DNA from: Hyperoodon ampullatus
Lineage: Eukaryota > Chordata > Mammalia > Artiodactyla > Ziphiidae
Direction: 5' to 3'
DNA length: 64,000 bases
Assembly (NCBI GenBank): GCA_949752795.1
Contig: OX457057.1
Coordinates: 102,699,513 to 102,763,512, forward strand
The translations under genes were made by a program, and so were the position numbers. The notes under the pieces are model-generated. The model saw only the letters and a program-made list of their open reading frames with translations. It searched no databases and had not been told where the DNA came from. This document shows positions 23,046-36,060 of this stretch, in pieces; the stretch's first letter is position 1, and each line of letters opens with the position of its first letter.

Positions 23046-25200
23046 ATAGAATAATTATTTTTATTGAGGTAACATTGATTTATAACATTGTGTGTTTCAT
23101 GTGTACAACATTATAATTCGGCTTCTGAATACACAACAACGTGCTCACCACCAAGAGTCTAGTTTCTATCCATCACCATTCAGCTGACCCCCTTTACCCA
23201 TTTTGCCCTGCCTCCAATCCTCTTTCTCCTCTGGTAGCCACCAATCTGGGCTCTGAATCTATCTGTTTGTTTTTGTTTGTTTTGTTTTGTTTATTTTGAT
23301 TTTTAAAAGTATTCCACATACGATTGAAATCATATGTTATTTGTCTTTCTCCACCTGACTTATTTCACTTAGCATAATACCCTCAAGGTACATCCATGTT
23401 GTTGCAAATGACAAGATTTCATCATTTTATGACTGAGTAGTATTCCATTGTATATATATACCACATCTTTATTTATTCATCCATTGATGGGCACTTAGGT
23501 TATTTCCATATCCTACCTTTTGTGAATAATGCTGCCATGAATATAGGGGTGCATATATCTTTTTGAATTAGTATTTTCATACTCTTCAGACACATACCTA
23601 GAAATAAAATAGATGGATCATATAGTTTTATTCTTAATTTTTTGAGGAATCACCATGTTGTTTTACATAGTGACTGCACCAATTTACTTTTCTACCAAGT
23701 GTATGACAGTTCTCTTTTCTCCACATACTCTCCAACACTTGTTATTTTTTTCTCTTTTTGATAATAATCATTCTGATGGGTGCGAGGTGATATCTCATAG
23801 TGGTTTTGATTTGCATTTACCTATTAATTAGCGATGCTGAGCATCTTTTCATGTGTCTGTTGGCCATCTGTATGGAAAAATGTCTATTCAGGTTCTCTGC
23901 TTATATTTTAATTGAGGTGTTTTTGTTGATGTTGAGTTATATGAGTTCTTTATATTTTTTGGATATTAACCCCTTATTGGAAATATGACTTACAAATATC
24001 TTCTCCCATTTGGTAGGTTGTCTTTTAGTTTTGTTGATGGTTTCCTTTTCTGTGAAGAAGGTTTTTAGTTTGACGTAGTCCTGTTTGTTTATTTTTGCTT
24101 TTGTTTTTCTTGCCTGAGGAGACATATCCAGAAAGATATAGCTAAGACCAATGTCAAAGAGTATACTGCCTGTGTTTTCTTCTAGGACTTTTATGGTTTC
24201 AGGTCTTACATCCAAGTCTTTAATCCATTTTGAATTAATTTTTGTGTACAGTGTAAGATAATGGTCTAGTTTCATTCTTTTGCATGTGACTGTCTAGTTT
24301 TCCGAACACTATTTATTGAAGAGACTGTCCTTTCTTCATTGTATGTCCTGCACTTTTGTTTGTTGGGGTGTTTTTGATTACTGATTCCATCTCCTTACTA
24401 GTGATTGGTCTCTTCAGATTTTCTATTTCTTTATAATTCAGTGTTGTTAGTTGTATGTTTCTATGGGAATTTCCCATTTTTTCTAGGATGTTTAATTTTT
24501 TGGCCTATAATTGTTCATGGTAATCTCTTATGTTCTTTTGTATTTCTGTGATACCAATTGTAGTATCTCCTCTTTTCTGATTTTATTTATTTAAGTTTTC
24601 TTTTTTCTTGGTTAGTCTAGCTAAGGGTTTGACAATTTTGTTTATCTTTTCAAAAATTGAGCTCTTATTTTCATCGGACTTTTCTATTGTATTTTTAGTC
24701 TCTATTTCTTTTATTTCTGCTCTGATCTTTGTTATGTACTTCCTTCTACTAACTTTGAGGTTAGTTTGTTTTTCTTTTTCTAGTTCCTTGTGGTATAAAG
24801 TTATGTTGCTTGTTTGATATCTTTCTTGTTTCTTAAAGTAGGCATTTATTGCTATGAACTTCCCTCTTGGAACTGCTTTTGCTGCATCATATAATTTGGT
24901 ATGTTGTATTTCCAGGTCCATCTGTCTCAAGGTAATTTTTTATTTCTCTCTTGATTTCTTCTTTGACCAATTGGTTATTCAGTAGCATGTTTTTAATCCC
25001 CACATATTTGTGAATTTTACAGTTTTCTTCTTGTAATTGATTTCTAGCTTCATACCATTTTGGTTGGAAAAGGTGCTTTATATGATTTCAGTCTTCTTAA
25101 ATTTATTAAGACTTGTTTTGTGACCTAACATATTTATCCTGGATAATGTTCCATGTGTGGTTGCATTGGATAAAATGGCCACCTTTCCTAGTCTGTAATG
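23046..25200 (-). mobile_element. L1, antisense, with internal deletion
   Basis: Starts with a poly-T-like 3' end (ttattgaggtaacattgatt, acaacattataattcggctt), then ORF2 C-terminal regions to about 24345. The sequence then jumps to the region between endonuclease and reverse transcriptase (ttttgattactgattccatc). The minus-strand frame at 24583-24930 is readable as ORF2 (KLYDAAKAVPRGKFIAINAY). About 1.5 kb containing the RT core is missing, so it is inactive. Confidence 0.8.
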
Positions 25201-25440
25201 AGTGGCTTCATGTAGGAGATGAATCTTATTGTTCAACCCTGCCCTAGCTTTTGGTTGTCTCTCAAACCTTTTTGAGTGTCCAAGCAGCTTAATTTATTCT
25301 TAGTTGCTCCTAGTAGTTGGGGGGTGGGGGGTGCAAAGACCTGTCATGTCCCAAACAGGAAGATCTCACACAGCACCTAGATTCAGGCTAGTTGGAAGCC
25401 AGACCCTCAAGCAGCAGTTTTTAAAGTATGCAAATATGAT
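25201..25440. other. Unassigned segment between two L1 fragments
   Basis: About 240 bases that do not look like L1 (e.g. ctaggagt-poor, G-run at 25318-25330, ggaagatctcacacagcacc). I could not name it. It may be an inserted older element. Confidence 0.35.
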
Positions 25441-26254
25441 AACAATTGTTTTAAAATTTTGATGTTTATGTATAGAAATGCAACTGATTTTTGTATATTA
25501 ATCTTGCTGAACTCTATTAGTTTATTAAGTTCTATTAGTTTTTGTAGATTCAATAACGTTTTATAAATAAATAATCATGATTTTTGTGACTAAAAATGTT
25601 ACTCCTTCCTTTCCAGTCTCAATGCCTTTTTGTGTTTCTTACCTTAACCCCAGTGCAGTGTTAAATAGAAGATGTGAGAACAGACATTCTTGCCTTTTTC
25701 ACTGCCTTCAGTGTGAAACATTCTATCTTTCGATATTAAGTATGATGTTAGTCATACTTTTTTTGTTGATGCCTTTTATTAAGTTAAGTAAGTTTCCTTC
25801 TATCCCCAGTTTGCTGATAATTTTGTCAGGAATAGATTTTGGATTTTGCCAAATGTTTTTTGTGCGTGTGCCTTTATTGAGATGATCATATAGTTTTTAT
25901 TGTTTAGTCTTCTAGTATAGTGTATTTTTTTCTGTGACCCTTGCCTTCAGGGGTACAGTTACACATAAATTTGGAATCTCAAAGTTGTTCCACAACTCAA
26001 TCATTTAGTGTTCATTTTTTTTCATTCCTTTTACCTCTGTAATTTATTTAGAATAATTTGTATTCCTATGTATTTAACTTTACTAATCTTTTTCACTGTA
26101 ATGTTTTATCTGCTGTCAACCTACTTCAGTGTATTCTCATCAGAAACAATGTTGTTATTATCTTTAGAAGTTCAATTTGGACATTTTATATCTCCATGTA
26201 TATACATGTTTAGTTTTCCCTCTAACTACTTGAATATATAAAATTTAGTTATAA
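25441..26254 (-). mobile_element. Old L1 ORF2 (RT region), antisense
   Basis: Antisense reverse-transcriptase region: tatagaaatgcaactgattt, cattcttgcctttttcactg, gatgttagtcatactttttt, cctttattgagatgatcata. It has many stops and no usable frame. Confidence 0.7.
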
Positions 26255-26778
26255 TACCTTTTTCCAACTTTATTTATTAAGGAGTAATTGACAAATATAA
26301 TTGTATATGTTAAAATATACAATGTGATGATTTGATATACATATACATTGTGGAATAATTACCAAGATCAAGATAATTAATATATCCATCATCTAATACA
26401 GTTAACTCATTTTTTGTCTGTCATGAGAATGCTTAGTATCTACTCACAGAAACTTTCAAGTTGACAATACCCTGTTATTAACTATAGTCACCATGACACA
26501 CATTAGATCCTTGGAATTTATTCTTCTTGTAATTGAAAGTTTATATCCTTTGGCCTACATATCCTTATTTTCCCCTAACCCCAGCTCCTGGAAATAAACA
26601 TTTTATTCTCTGTTTCTATGAAATCAGCCTTTTTTTTTCTATTTGGCTTCCATATATAAGTGATACCATACAGTATTTGTCTTTGGATTATTTCACTTGG
26701 TATATCCTTTAGGTTCATCCATATTGCTGCAGAAGGAAGGATTTTCTTCTATTTTTATGCCTGAATAATAATATTCCA

Positions 26779-26818
26779 GTGTGTGTATGAGTGTGTGTGT
26801 GTGTGTGTGTGTGTGTGC
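26779..26818. repeat. (GT)n microsatellite
   Basis: About 40 bases of near-continuous gt repeat with a short atga interruption, inside the L1 3' end. Confidence 0.9.
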
Positions 26819-27325
26819 ATGTAAGACATCTTCTTTATCCATTCATCTGTTGATAAGCACTTAGTTTGTATCCATATCTTGGTTATATGAATAATGCTGC
26901 CATGAACATGGGAGCGCAGATGCCTCTTTGAGATTCTGATTTCATTTCCTTTGGATACATAACCAGGAGTAGGATTACTCGCTTATATGGTAGTTCTAAT
27001 TTTATTTTTCTTAGGAACTGCCATACTGTTTTCCATAATGCTTGTACCAATTTACATTCCCACCACAGTGTATAAGGGTTCCATTCTCTTCATCCTTGCC
27101 AATATTTTTCATCTCTTGACTTTTGGATAATAACTTTTCTTACAAGTATGTGGTGATATCTTATTGTGGTTTTGATTTGCATTTTCCTAGTGATTCCTGA
27201 TGTTTAGCACCTTTTCGTGTACTTACTGGTCATCTCTAAGTCATCTTTGGAAAAATGTCTATTCAGATCATATGTCCATTTTTAAATTGGATTATTTGGT
27301 TTTTTGCTATTGAGCTAAAAGAATT

Positions 27326-27765
27326 GTTTTATTTTATTTTTTACTATTTTCCCTCAGCTTGAAGTACAATTGATAAAAGTTATATATATATTTAAGCTGT
27401 ACAACATGATTTTTGAAGCGGTACAATGTGATGATTTAATATATGTATAAATCGTGAAATGATTACCACAATCAAGTTAATTAGCACATCCACCACCTTA
27501 TATAGTTATCATTTGTGTGTGTGTGTGTGGTAAGAACACTAAAATTTACTCTTTTAGCAAATTTCAAGTCTATAATACAGTATAATTAACTGGATTAATT
27601 ATTATTAACTATACTGTACATTAGATTCCCCAGGACTTATTCACCTTATAACAAAAATCTTGTACTCTTTGACCAACATCTCCCAATTTTCCCCAACTCT
27701 TAGTCCCTGGAAACCACCATTCTACTCTCTGCTTGTATGAGTTTGACTTTTAAATTTTATTATTT
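27326..27765 (-). mobile_element. L1M-type 3' end nested in old L1
   Basis: Antisense older L1 3' UTR (agcttgaagtacaattgata, gtacaatgtgatgatttaat, ccctggaaaccaccattcta) with a small (GT)n at about 27514-27528. Confidence 0.65.
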
Positions 27766-29278
27766 ATTATTATTATTTTTTAATTGAAGTATACATGATT
27801 TACAATATTGTATTACATTCAGGTGTACAACATGTTGATTCAATATTTTTATAGATTATTCTCCATTTAAAGTTATTACAAAATAATGACTATATTTCCC
27901 TGTGCTGTACAACATATCCTTGTTTCTTATTTATTTTATACATAGTAGTTTGTGTCTCTTAATCCCATACCATTATATCACCCCTCTGCTCTTCCCTCTC
28001 TGTACTGGTAACCACTAGCTTGTTCTCTATATCTGTGAGTTTATTTCTGTTTTTGTTGTATACATTTGTTTATATTATATTTTAGATTCTACATATAAAT
28101 GCTAACAGAGTTTTTGTCTTTCTCTGTCTGACTTATTTCACTAAGGATAATACTCTCTAAGTTCATCCACATTGTTGCAAATGGCAGAATTTCATTCTTT
28201 TTTATGACTGAGTAATATTCCATTGTATATATACTGCATCTTTTTACATTCATCTCTTGATGGGCACTTAGGCTGTTTCCATATCTTGGCTATTGTAAAT
28301 AATGCTGCTATGAACATTGAGGTGCATGTATTTTTTTGAAATAGTGTTTTCATTTTCTTTGGATATATACCCATCAGTGGAATTGCTGGATCATATGATA
28401 GTTTTATAAGGAAGCTCCATACTGTTTTCCATAGTGGCTGTACCAATTTACAACCCCACCAACAGTGTTCCCTTATCTCTACACGGGTTCCCTTTTCTCT
28501 ACAACCCTGCCAACATTTTTTATTTTTAGACTTTGATGATAGCCATTTTGATAGGTATATTGTGATATCTCATTGTGGGTTTGATTTGCATTTCTCTGAT
28601 GAGTAATTACGTTAAGCATTTTTCCATGTCCTGTTAGCTATCTGAATGTCTTCTTTGGAAAAATATCTTTTCAGATATTCTACCCATTTTTAAATTGGGT
28701 TGATATTGAGTTGTATGACTTTTTAAATAAATTTTGGGTATCATCCTTTATTGGTCATATCATTTGCAAATATTTTCTCCCATTCAGTAAGTTGTCTTTT
28801 TGTTTTGCTGATGGTTTCCTATGCTGCACAAAAGCTTTTAAGTTTAATTAAGTTCCATTTGTTTATTTTTGCTTTTATTTCTTTTGCTTTTGGAGGCAGG
28901 TTCAAAAACAAATATTGCCATGATGTCAAAGAGTGTTCTACCTATGTTTTCTTCCAGGAGTTGTATGATTTCAGGTCTTACATTTAGCTCTTTAATCCAT
29001 TTTGAGTTTATTTTTTTTGTATGATGTGAGGAAATGTTTTCATCTCATTCTTTTACCTGTACCTTTCCAGTTATCCCAGCATCACTTATTGAAGAGAATG
29101 TCTTTTCTCCATTGTATATTCTTGTCTCCTTTGTTGTAGATTAATTGACCATGTGTGTAGGTTTGTTTCTGGGCTTTCTATTCTGTTCCATTGATCTATA
29201 TGTCTGTTTCTGTGCCAGTACCATACTGTTTTTCTATGACTGTAGCTTTGCAGTATAGTTTCAAATCAGGGGGCGTTT
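27766..29278 (-). mobile_element. L1 3' half, cetartiodactyl type, nested
   Basis: Starts with the antisense 3' end (tttaattgaagtatacatga, ttccctgtgctgtacaacat) and runs through the 3' UTR and the ORF2 C-terminus. The minus-strand frame at 28192-28446 reads [17 protein letters not shown]. It ends abruptly near 29278 (caaatcagggggcgttttt), where the older L1 resumes at an earlier ORF2 point (agtttgatgtagtcccacta). Confidence 0.75.
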
Positions 29279-29480
29279 TTAGTTTGATGTAGTCCCACTA
29301 ATTTCTTTTAGCTTCTGTCGCCTGTGCTTTTGGAGTTATATCCAAAAGACCATTACCAAGACACAAATCAAGGAGATTTTCTTGTATGTTTTCTTCTAGG
29401 AACTTTATGGTTTCAGGTCTTATGTTTAAGCTTTAATCCATTCTGAGTTAATTATTGTGAGTGGTATAAGATAGGGGTCC

Positions 29481-29688
29481 AGGGCTTCCCTGGTGGCGCA
29501 GTGATTGGGAGTCTGCCTGCCGATGCAGGGGACACGGGTTCATGCTCTGGTCCAGGAAGATCCCACATGCCGCGGAGCGGCTGGGCCCGTGAACCATGGC
29601 CGCTGAGCCTGCGCATCTGGAGCCTGTGCTCCGCAACAGGAGAGGCCACAACAGTGAGAGGCCCGCATATTGCAAAAAAAAAAAAAAA
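29481..29688 (+). mobile_element. CHR-2-like SINE with target-site duplication
   Basis: Carries gcttccctggtggcgcagtg, the body gcctgcgcatctggagcctg, and a pure A-tail at 29674-29689. The 10-base repeat ATAGGGGTCC flanks it (29471-29480 and 29689-29698). Frames through this SINE (e.g. minus 29452-29964) fuse SINE and L1 sequence and are not genes. Confidence 0.93.
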
Positions 29689-31568
29689 ATAGGGGTCCTG
29701 TTTCATTTCTTCACATGTAACTGTCCACTTTTCCCAACACCACTTACTGAAGAGACTGCCTTTTCTCCATTGTATATTCTTGCCTCTTTTTTTGTAGATT
29801 AATTGACCGTAAGTGCATGGGTTTATTTTGGGGTTCTCTGATCTGTTCCATTGATCTGTGTATCTGTTTTTGTGCCAATACCATACTGTTTTTATGACTA
29901 CAGCTTTGCAGTGTAGTTTGAAATCAGGGAACATGATGCCTTTGGCTTTGTTTTTCTTTCTCAAGATTGCTTTAGCTATACAGGGTCCTTTGTGGTTCCA
30001 TACAGTTTTAGGATTATTTCTATTTTTGTGAAAAATGCCATTGGAATTATGATAGAGTTTGCATTGAATCTGTAGATTGCTTTGGGTATTACAGACATTT
30101 TAACAATATTAATTCTTCCAGTCCATCAACACAGCATGTCTTTCCATTTATTTGTGACTTCCTCAATTTATTTCATCAGTGTTTTTACAGTTTGCAATGT
30201 ACAGGTCTTTCACCTCATTAGTTAAATTTTTCCTAAGTATTTTATTGTTTTTGATGCTATTTTAAATGGGTTTGGTTTGTTAATTTCTCTTTTTGTTAGT
30301 TCATTGTTAATGTATAGAAATGTGACTCACTTTTGCATGTTGATGTTGTATCCTGCAACTTTACTGAATTCATTTATTAGGTCTAACATTTTTTTGGGGG
30401 GTGGTGTCTTTAAGGGTTTTGTGTATAAGATTATGTAATCTGCAGAGATCACGTTACTTCTTCTTTTGCAATTTGGATGCCTTTATTTCTTTTTTTCCCT
30501 AATTGCTGTGAGTAGGACTTCCCTTACTATGTTGAATTAAGGGAAGTGGCAGTAGTGAGCCTGCATGTCTTGTTTTCATCTTGGAGGAGAAGATTTTTAA
30601 CTTTTCACCACTGAGTATGGTGTTTGCTGTGGACTTATCATATATGGCCTTTATTATGTTGAGGTACCTTCCTTCTATACCTTACTTGTTGAGATTTTTT
30701 ATCATGAAATGACATCGAATTTTGTTGAATATATTTTCTCTTTCTATTGAGATGATCATATGCTTTTTATTATTCATTTTGTTAATGTGGTGTATTGCAT
30801 TGGTTTATTTGCTCATGTTGAACTATCCTTGCATCCCAGGGATAAATTGTGCTTGATCATGGTACATGATCCTTTTAATCTGTTGTTGAATTTGGTTTTC
30901 TAACATTTGTTTAAAATTTTTGCATCTATGTTCATTTAAGAGTTTGGCCTATAGTTTTCTTGTCATTTTTTTAGTTTTTTAAAAAAATCTTTATTGAGAT
31001 ATAATTAACAATTAATGGCACATATTTAAAGTATTCAATTTAATAAGTTTTAAAACCATCATGATATCAAAATAATGAACATATCCATATCCACCAAAAT
31101 TTTGCTCATACTCTTCATAACCTCATCCTCTGTCTCTCCCCTTGTCCCTAGGAAACCACTGATGTACTTCATGTACCATAGGTTAGTTTGAATTTCATAG
31201 CATTTTATACAAATGGAGTCATAAAGCATGCACTCTTTTTTGCTTGGCTTCTTTACCCAGAATAATTATTTTGAGTTTCATCCATGTCTAATATCAATAG
31301 TTCATTCATTGTTATTGCTGAGTAGTATTCTATTATATGGTTATACCACAGTTTGTTTACTCATTCACTTGTTGATGGACATTTGGGTTGTTTCCAGGGT
31401 TTGGCTACTACCAGTAAAGCTGCTAAAACATCTGTATCCAAGTTTTTGTGTTGACATGCACTTTTATTTTGCTTGGAAAAAGAGCTAGCAATGGAATGGG
31501 TAGGTCACATGGTATGTTTATATTAAACTTTTTAAGAGACTTCAAAATATTTTCAAAAGTGGTCACCA

Positions 31569-31772
31569 GGCTTCCCTGGTGGCGCAGTGGTTGAGAGTCT
31601 GCCTGCCGATGCAGGGGACATGGGTTCGTGCCCCGGTCCGGGAGGATCCCACATGCCATGGAGCGGCTGGGCCTGTGAGCCATGGCCGCTGAGCCTGCGT
31701 GTCTGGAGCCTGTGCTCCGCAACGGGAGAGCCCACAGCAGTGAGAGGCCCACATATCACACACACACACAAA
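31569..31772 (+). mobile_element. CHR-2-like SINE with target-site duplication
   Basis: SINE head ggcttccctggtggcgcagt, full short body, and an unusual tail of (CA)n followed by A. Flanks aaaagtggtcacca (31555-31568) and aaaagaggtcacca (31773-31786) differ at one base. Confidence 0.92.
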
Positions 31773-31904
31773 AAAAGAGGTCACCATTTTACATTCCCAT
31801 CAACAATGTATAAGAGTTCTAGTCTTCCACATCTTCAGTAGCACTTGGTATGTTCAGTCTTTTTAATTAAGCCATTCTAATGGAGGCATAGTAGTATCCC
31901 ATTG

Positions 31905-32372
31905 TTTTTGTTGTTTAAATTTTTAATTGAAATATAGTTGATTTACAGTGTTGTGTTAGTTTCAGTTGTACAGCAAAGTGATTCGGTTGTACATATACAT
32001 ATATCCATTCTTTTTTAGATTCTATTCCCATATAGGTCATTACAGAGTATTGAGTAGAGTTCCCTGTGCTATACAGTAGGATCTTATTAGTTATCTATTT
32101 TATATACAGTAGTGTGTACATGTCAATCCCAATCTCCCAATTTATCTGTCTCCCCCCTTTCCCCCATTGATAACCATAAGTTTGTTTTCTACATCTGTGA
32201 CTCTATTTCTGTTTTGTAAATAGGTTCATTTGTACCATTTTTTTAGATTCCACATATAAGCGATAACATATGATATTTGTCTTTCTGTCTGACAACTTCA
32301 CTCAGTATGACAATCTCTAGGTCCATCCATGTTGCTGCAAATGGCATTATTTCGTTCTTTTTTTTTTTCTTT
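31905..32372 (-). mobile_element. L1 3' UTR, antisense, 5' truncated
   Basis: Begins with T-rich sequence and aattgaaatatagttgattt, then ttccctgtgctatacagtag, and stops after tgcaaatggcattatttcg at a T-run. About 465 bases. Confidence 0.82.
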
Positions 32373-32815
32373 CGAAGATGTTGAATTGTTTATATTTTCT
32401 CAGCTTTGGAACTCTATAACAAAAGCTATAACATTTAAATTTAATTCAATAAGTGAATTTGTAATTAGTGTTAAATAAACTACTATGCTCTAAAACTTAA
32501 CATACTAAATGTGGTCATTTGAGAACAAACCACAATATGCATAATGCATTTTAATATTTCTAAATTAAAAAGAGACTTGAGATGGGTAAAGAAGAAATAG
32601 TACTACTGTATTTACATTTTCCTGACTGTTCATATTTAATTATTCCTCCAAATTAATAGGTCCATCTTAACTCCATGTGAATTTCAGAATAAGTTGCACT
32701 ATTTAGCTACTAATGGGGAATATTAGACCATTAGAACTTTGATTAGCTTTATCCTATTGGTGGTGGTATTCTCCTGATTGCTTCTTGGCATTGTAACAGA
32801 GTAAATTCTTTGTTT
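32373..32815. other. Unassigned AT-rich segment
   Basis: No L1, SINE or open frame is recognised. It separates two L1 3' UTR copies inside the 2.5-kb nested block. Confidence 0.4.
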
Positions 32816-33430
32816 GTAATTAATTTTTATTGGAGTATAGTTGCTTTACAATGTTGTGTTAGTTTCTACTGTACAGCAAAATGAATCAGCTATACATATA
32901 CATATATGTATATACATACATATGTATATACATATTCTTTTATATATGTATATATAAAAATCCCTCTTTTTTGGATTTCCTTCCCATTTAGGTCATTAAG
33001 TGCATTAAGTAGGTCATTAAGTGCATTAAGTAGAGTTCCCTATGCTATACAGCATGTTCTCATTAGTTGTCTATTTTATACATAGTATTAATAGTGTATA
33101 TGTGTCAATCCCAATCTCCCAATTTCTCCCATCTCCCCCTTTCCCCCTTGGTATCCACACGTTTGTTTTCTACGTCTGTGTCTCTATTTCTGCTTTGCAG
33201 ATAAGATCATCTATACCATTTTTCTAGATTCCACATATATGCATTCATATATGATATTTGTTTTTCTCTTTTTGACTTATTTCACTCTGTATGACACTCT
33301 CTACGTCCATCCATGGCTCTACAAATGACCCAATTTTGTTCCTTTTTATGGCTAATATTCCATTGTATATATGTACCACATCTTCCTTATCCATTCCTCC
33401 ATTGATGGACATTTAGGTTGCTTCCATGTA
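32816..33430 (-). mobile_element. L1 3' UTR, antisense, with internal expansions
   Basis: Starts taatttttattggagtatag and carries the usual order (gtgttagtttctactgtaca, ttccctatgctatacagcat). It contains an expanded (TACATA)n-like tract at 32893-32957 and a 21-base tandem duplication at 32990-33031. Confidence 0.85.
32990..33031. repeat. Perfect 21-base tandem duplication
   Basis: The unit aggtcattaagtgcattaag (plus t) occurs twice without a mismatch, at 32990-33010 and 33011-33031. Other L1 copies in the window have one unit, so the doubling is private to this copy. Confidence 0.9.
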
Positions 33431-35794
33431 GCATTATTTACAATAGCTAGTTTTCTTGTCTTTAGTGTCCTTTTATGGCTTAATAGCAGTGTAATGCTGG
33501 CCTCATAAAATGAATTTGGAAGTTTTCTTTCCTCTTCAATTATTTGAGAAGAGTTTGAAAAGGATTGGTATTCATTGTTTTTAAAATGGAATCACCAGTG
33601 AAGCCTTCTGGTCCTGGGCTTTTAATTTTGGGAGATTTTTGATTACTGATTCAATCTCCCTACTCATTATTGATCTGTTCAGATTTTCTATTACTACATG
33701 ATTCAATCTTGGTAGCTTGTAAGTTTCTAGGAATTTATCCATTTTGTCTAGGTTATCTAATTTGTTGGTATATAATTAATTATTTATAATCTCTTATGGT
33801 ACTTTGTATTTCTGTTGTCAGTTGTAATGTCCCTTTTTTCCTTTATAGTTTTATTTGAGTTATCTCTCTTTTTTTCTTGGTGAGTCTAATTAAAAGTTTG
33901 TCATTTTGTTTATGTTTTCAAAAATACCCAACCCAGTTTATTGGTTTCTATACTCTGTCTAGTCTCAATTTCATTTATTTCTGCTCTAATCTTTATTATT
34001 TTCTTCCTTCTGCTAACTTTGGACTTAGTTTATTCTTTTTCTAGTTCCTTAAGGCATAATTGTAGGTTGTCTATGATACCTATCTTTTTTCTTAATGTAG
34101 TCATTTGTAACTCTAAACTTTCCTCTTAGAACTGTTTTTACTACACCCCATACGTTTTAGTAGATTGTGTTTCTATTTTCATTTCTTTCAAGACGTTTTC
34201 TCATTTCTTCTTTGACTCATTGGTAGTTCAGGAGTATACTGTTTTAATTTCCACATATTTGTAAATTTTCCAGTTTTCCTATTATTGATTTGTAGTTTCA
34301 TACTATTGCTGTCAGAAAAGTTGCTAGATATAATTTCAGTCTTCTTAAATTTGTTAAGATGTGTTTTGTGACCTAACATATGATCTATCCTAGAGAATGT
34401 TCCGTGTGTGCCTAAGAAGAATGTACATTCTGCTGCCTTTGGATAGAATGTTGCATATATGTCTGTTAGGTCTGTGTGGCCTAAAGCATATTTCAAGTCT
34501 ATTATTTTTGTGTTGATTTTCTGTCTGGGTGATCTATCCATTATTGAAAGTGGGGTATTTAAGTCCCCTATTGTTATTGCATTGCTGTTTTTTTCTGCCT
34601 TCACATCTGTTAATCATTGTTTAATATATTTAAGTGCTCCAATATTGAATACATATATATTTATAATTGTTATAGCCTCTTGATGAATTGACCCCTTTGT
34701 CATTATTTAATGGCCTTCTTTGCCTCTTGTTACAGCTTTTGATTTAAAGTCTATTTTGTATGGTATAAGTATAGCTGTCCCTGCTCTCTTTTGGTTTCCA
34801 TTTGCATGGGATATCTTTTTCCATCCTTCAGTTTTGGCCTATGAATATCCTTAAAGCTTAAGTCAGTCTCTTATAGGCATATTATTGAGACTTTTTTTTA
34901 ATCCATTCAGCCACTCTATGTGTCTTTTGGAGAATTTAAACCATTTACATTTAGAGTAATTATTGATATTTAAGAATTTACTATTATCATTTTGTTAATT
35001 GTTTTCTGACTGTTTTGTAGTTCTTTTTTTCTTTCTTCCTCTCTTGCCATCTTTGTGAATTGCTGACTTTTTGTAGTTGTATGCATTGATTCTTTTCTAT
35101 TTCTCATTTGTGTATCAATTATAGGTTTTCCTTTGCGATTACTGTGAGGCTTATATAAACATCTCATATTTATGTCTATTTTTAAGCTGATAACAACTTA
35201 ATTTGCATAAATGTTCTACACATTTACTTGCCCCCCAACTTTATGTTGTTGGTGCCCCAATTTACGTCTTTTTATATCATGTATTCATTAACAAAATATT
35301 GTAGCTATGGTTATTTTCAACAGGCCTGTCTTTTAACTCGTATCCGAGAGTTCAATATGATTACATAGTCTTCAGCCCCAGGATTTCCGTTTGGTTCTTT
35401 ATTTTTTATGATTTCTATCTCATTGTTAAAGTTCTCATTTTTTCATATATTGTTTTCCTGAGTTCATTGAGTTGTCTGTCTATGTTCCCTTGAATCTTGC
35501 TGAGCTTCTTTAAAATAATCATTTTGAATTCTTTCTCAGGTAACTCACAAATTTCCGTTTCTTTGGCATCAGTTACTGGAAAATTATTGTGTTCATTTGG
35601 TGATGTCATGTTTTGATCTCTTTTGTCTACTAATTCTATTATATATATCATTTCTGGGTCAGTTTCAATTGATTAATTTTTTCTTCATCATGAGTTTTAT
35701 TGTCTTGCTTCTTCGCATGTCTAGTAATTTGTTCATTGAATGCCACATATTGTAGATTATACCTTTTTGGGTACCAGATTTTGTTGTATTCTTT

Positions 35795-36060
35795 TTTTGA
35801 ATTGAAGTATAGTTGATTTACAATATTACATTAGTTTCAGGTATACAACATAGTGATTCAATATTTTAATAGATTATACTCCATTTAAAGTTCTTAAATA
35901 TTGACTATATTCCCTGTGCTGTACAATATATCCTTGTAACTTATTTATGTTATTGTAGTAGTTTGTACCTCTTAATCTCCTTCTCCTATCTTGCCCCTCC
36001 CCCCCTTCCCTCTCCCAACTGGTAACTACTACTTTGTTCTCCACAGATATTTTTGTATTT
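35795..36060 (-). mobile_element. L1 3' UTR insertion in the 5' part of the old L1
   Basis: Antisense cetartiodactyl L1 3' UTR (gaattgaagtatagttgatt, ttccctgtgctgtacaatat, ggtaactactactttgttct). Host sequences on the two sides are similar (tttgttgtattctt and tttttgtatttct), a possible worn target duplication. Confidence 0.75.

Larger units (their letters stand above)
30965..33447 (-). mobile_element. Composite nested block of L1 3' ends bounded by a 13-base perfect repeat
   Basis: The host L1 reads straight through if 30965-33447 is removed. The same 13 bases, TAGTTTTCTTGTC, stand at both borders (30952-30964 and 33448-33460). Inside are an older L1M 3' end (30965-31904, interrupted by a SINE), a younger L1 3' UTR (31905-32372), 440 bases of unassigned sequence, and another L1 3' UTR (32816-33430). 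The last 17-20 bases (gcattatttacaatagc) are inverted relative to the neighbouring L1. Confidence 0.65.

Noticed and set aside
29452..29964. 170-codon minus-strand open frame
   Set aside because: It runs from L1 ORF2 into an inserted SINE; a chance fusion of two repeats.
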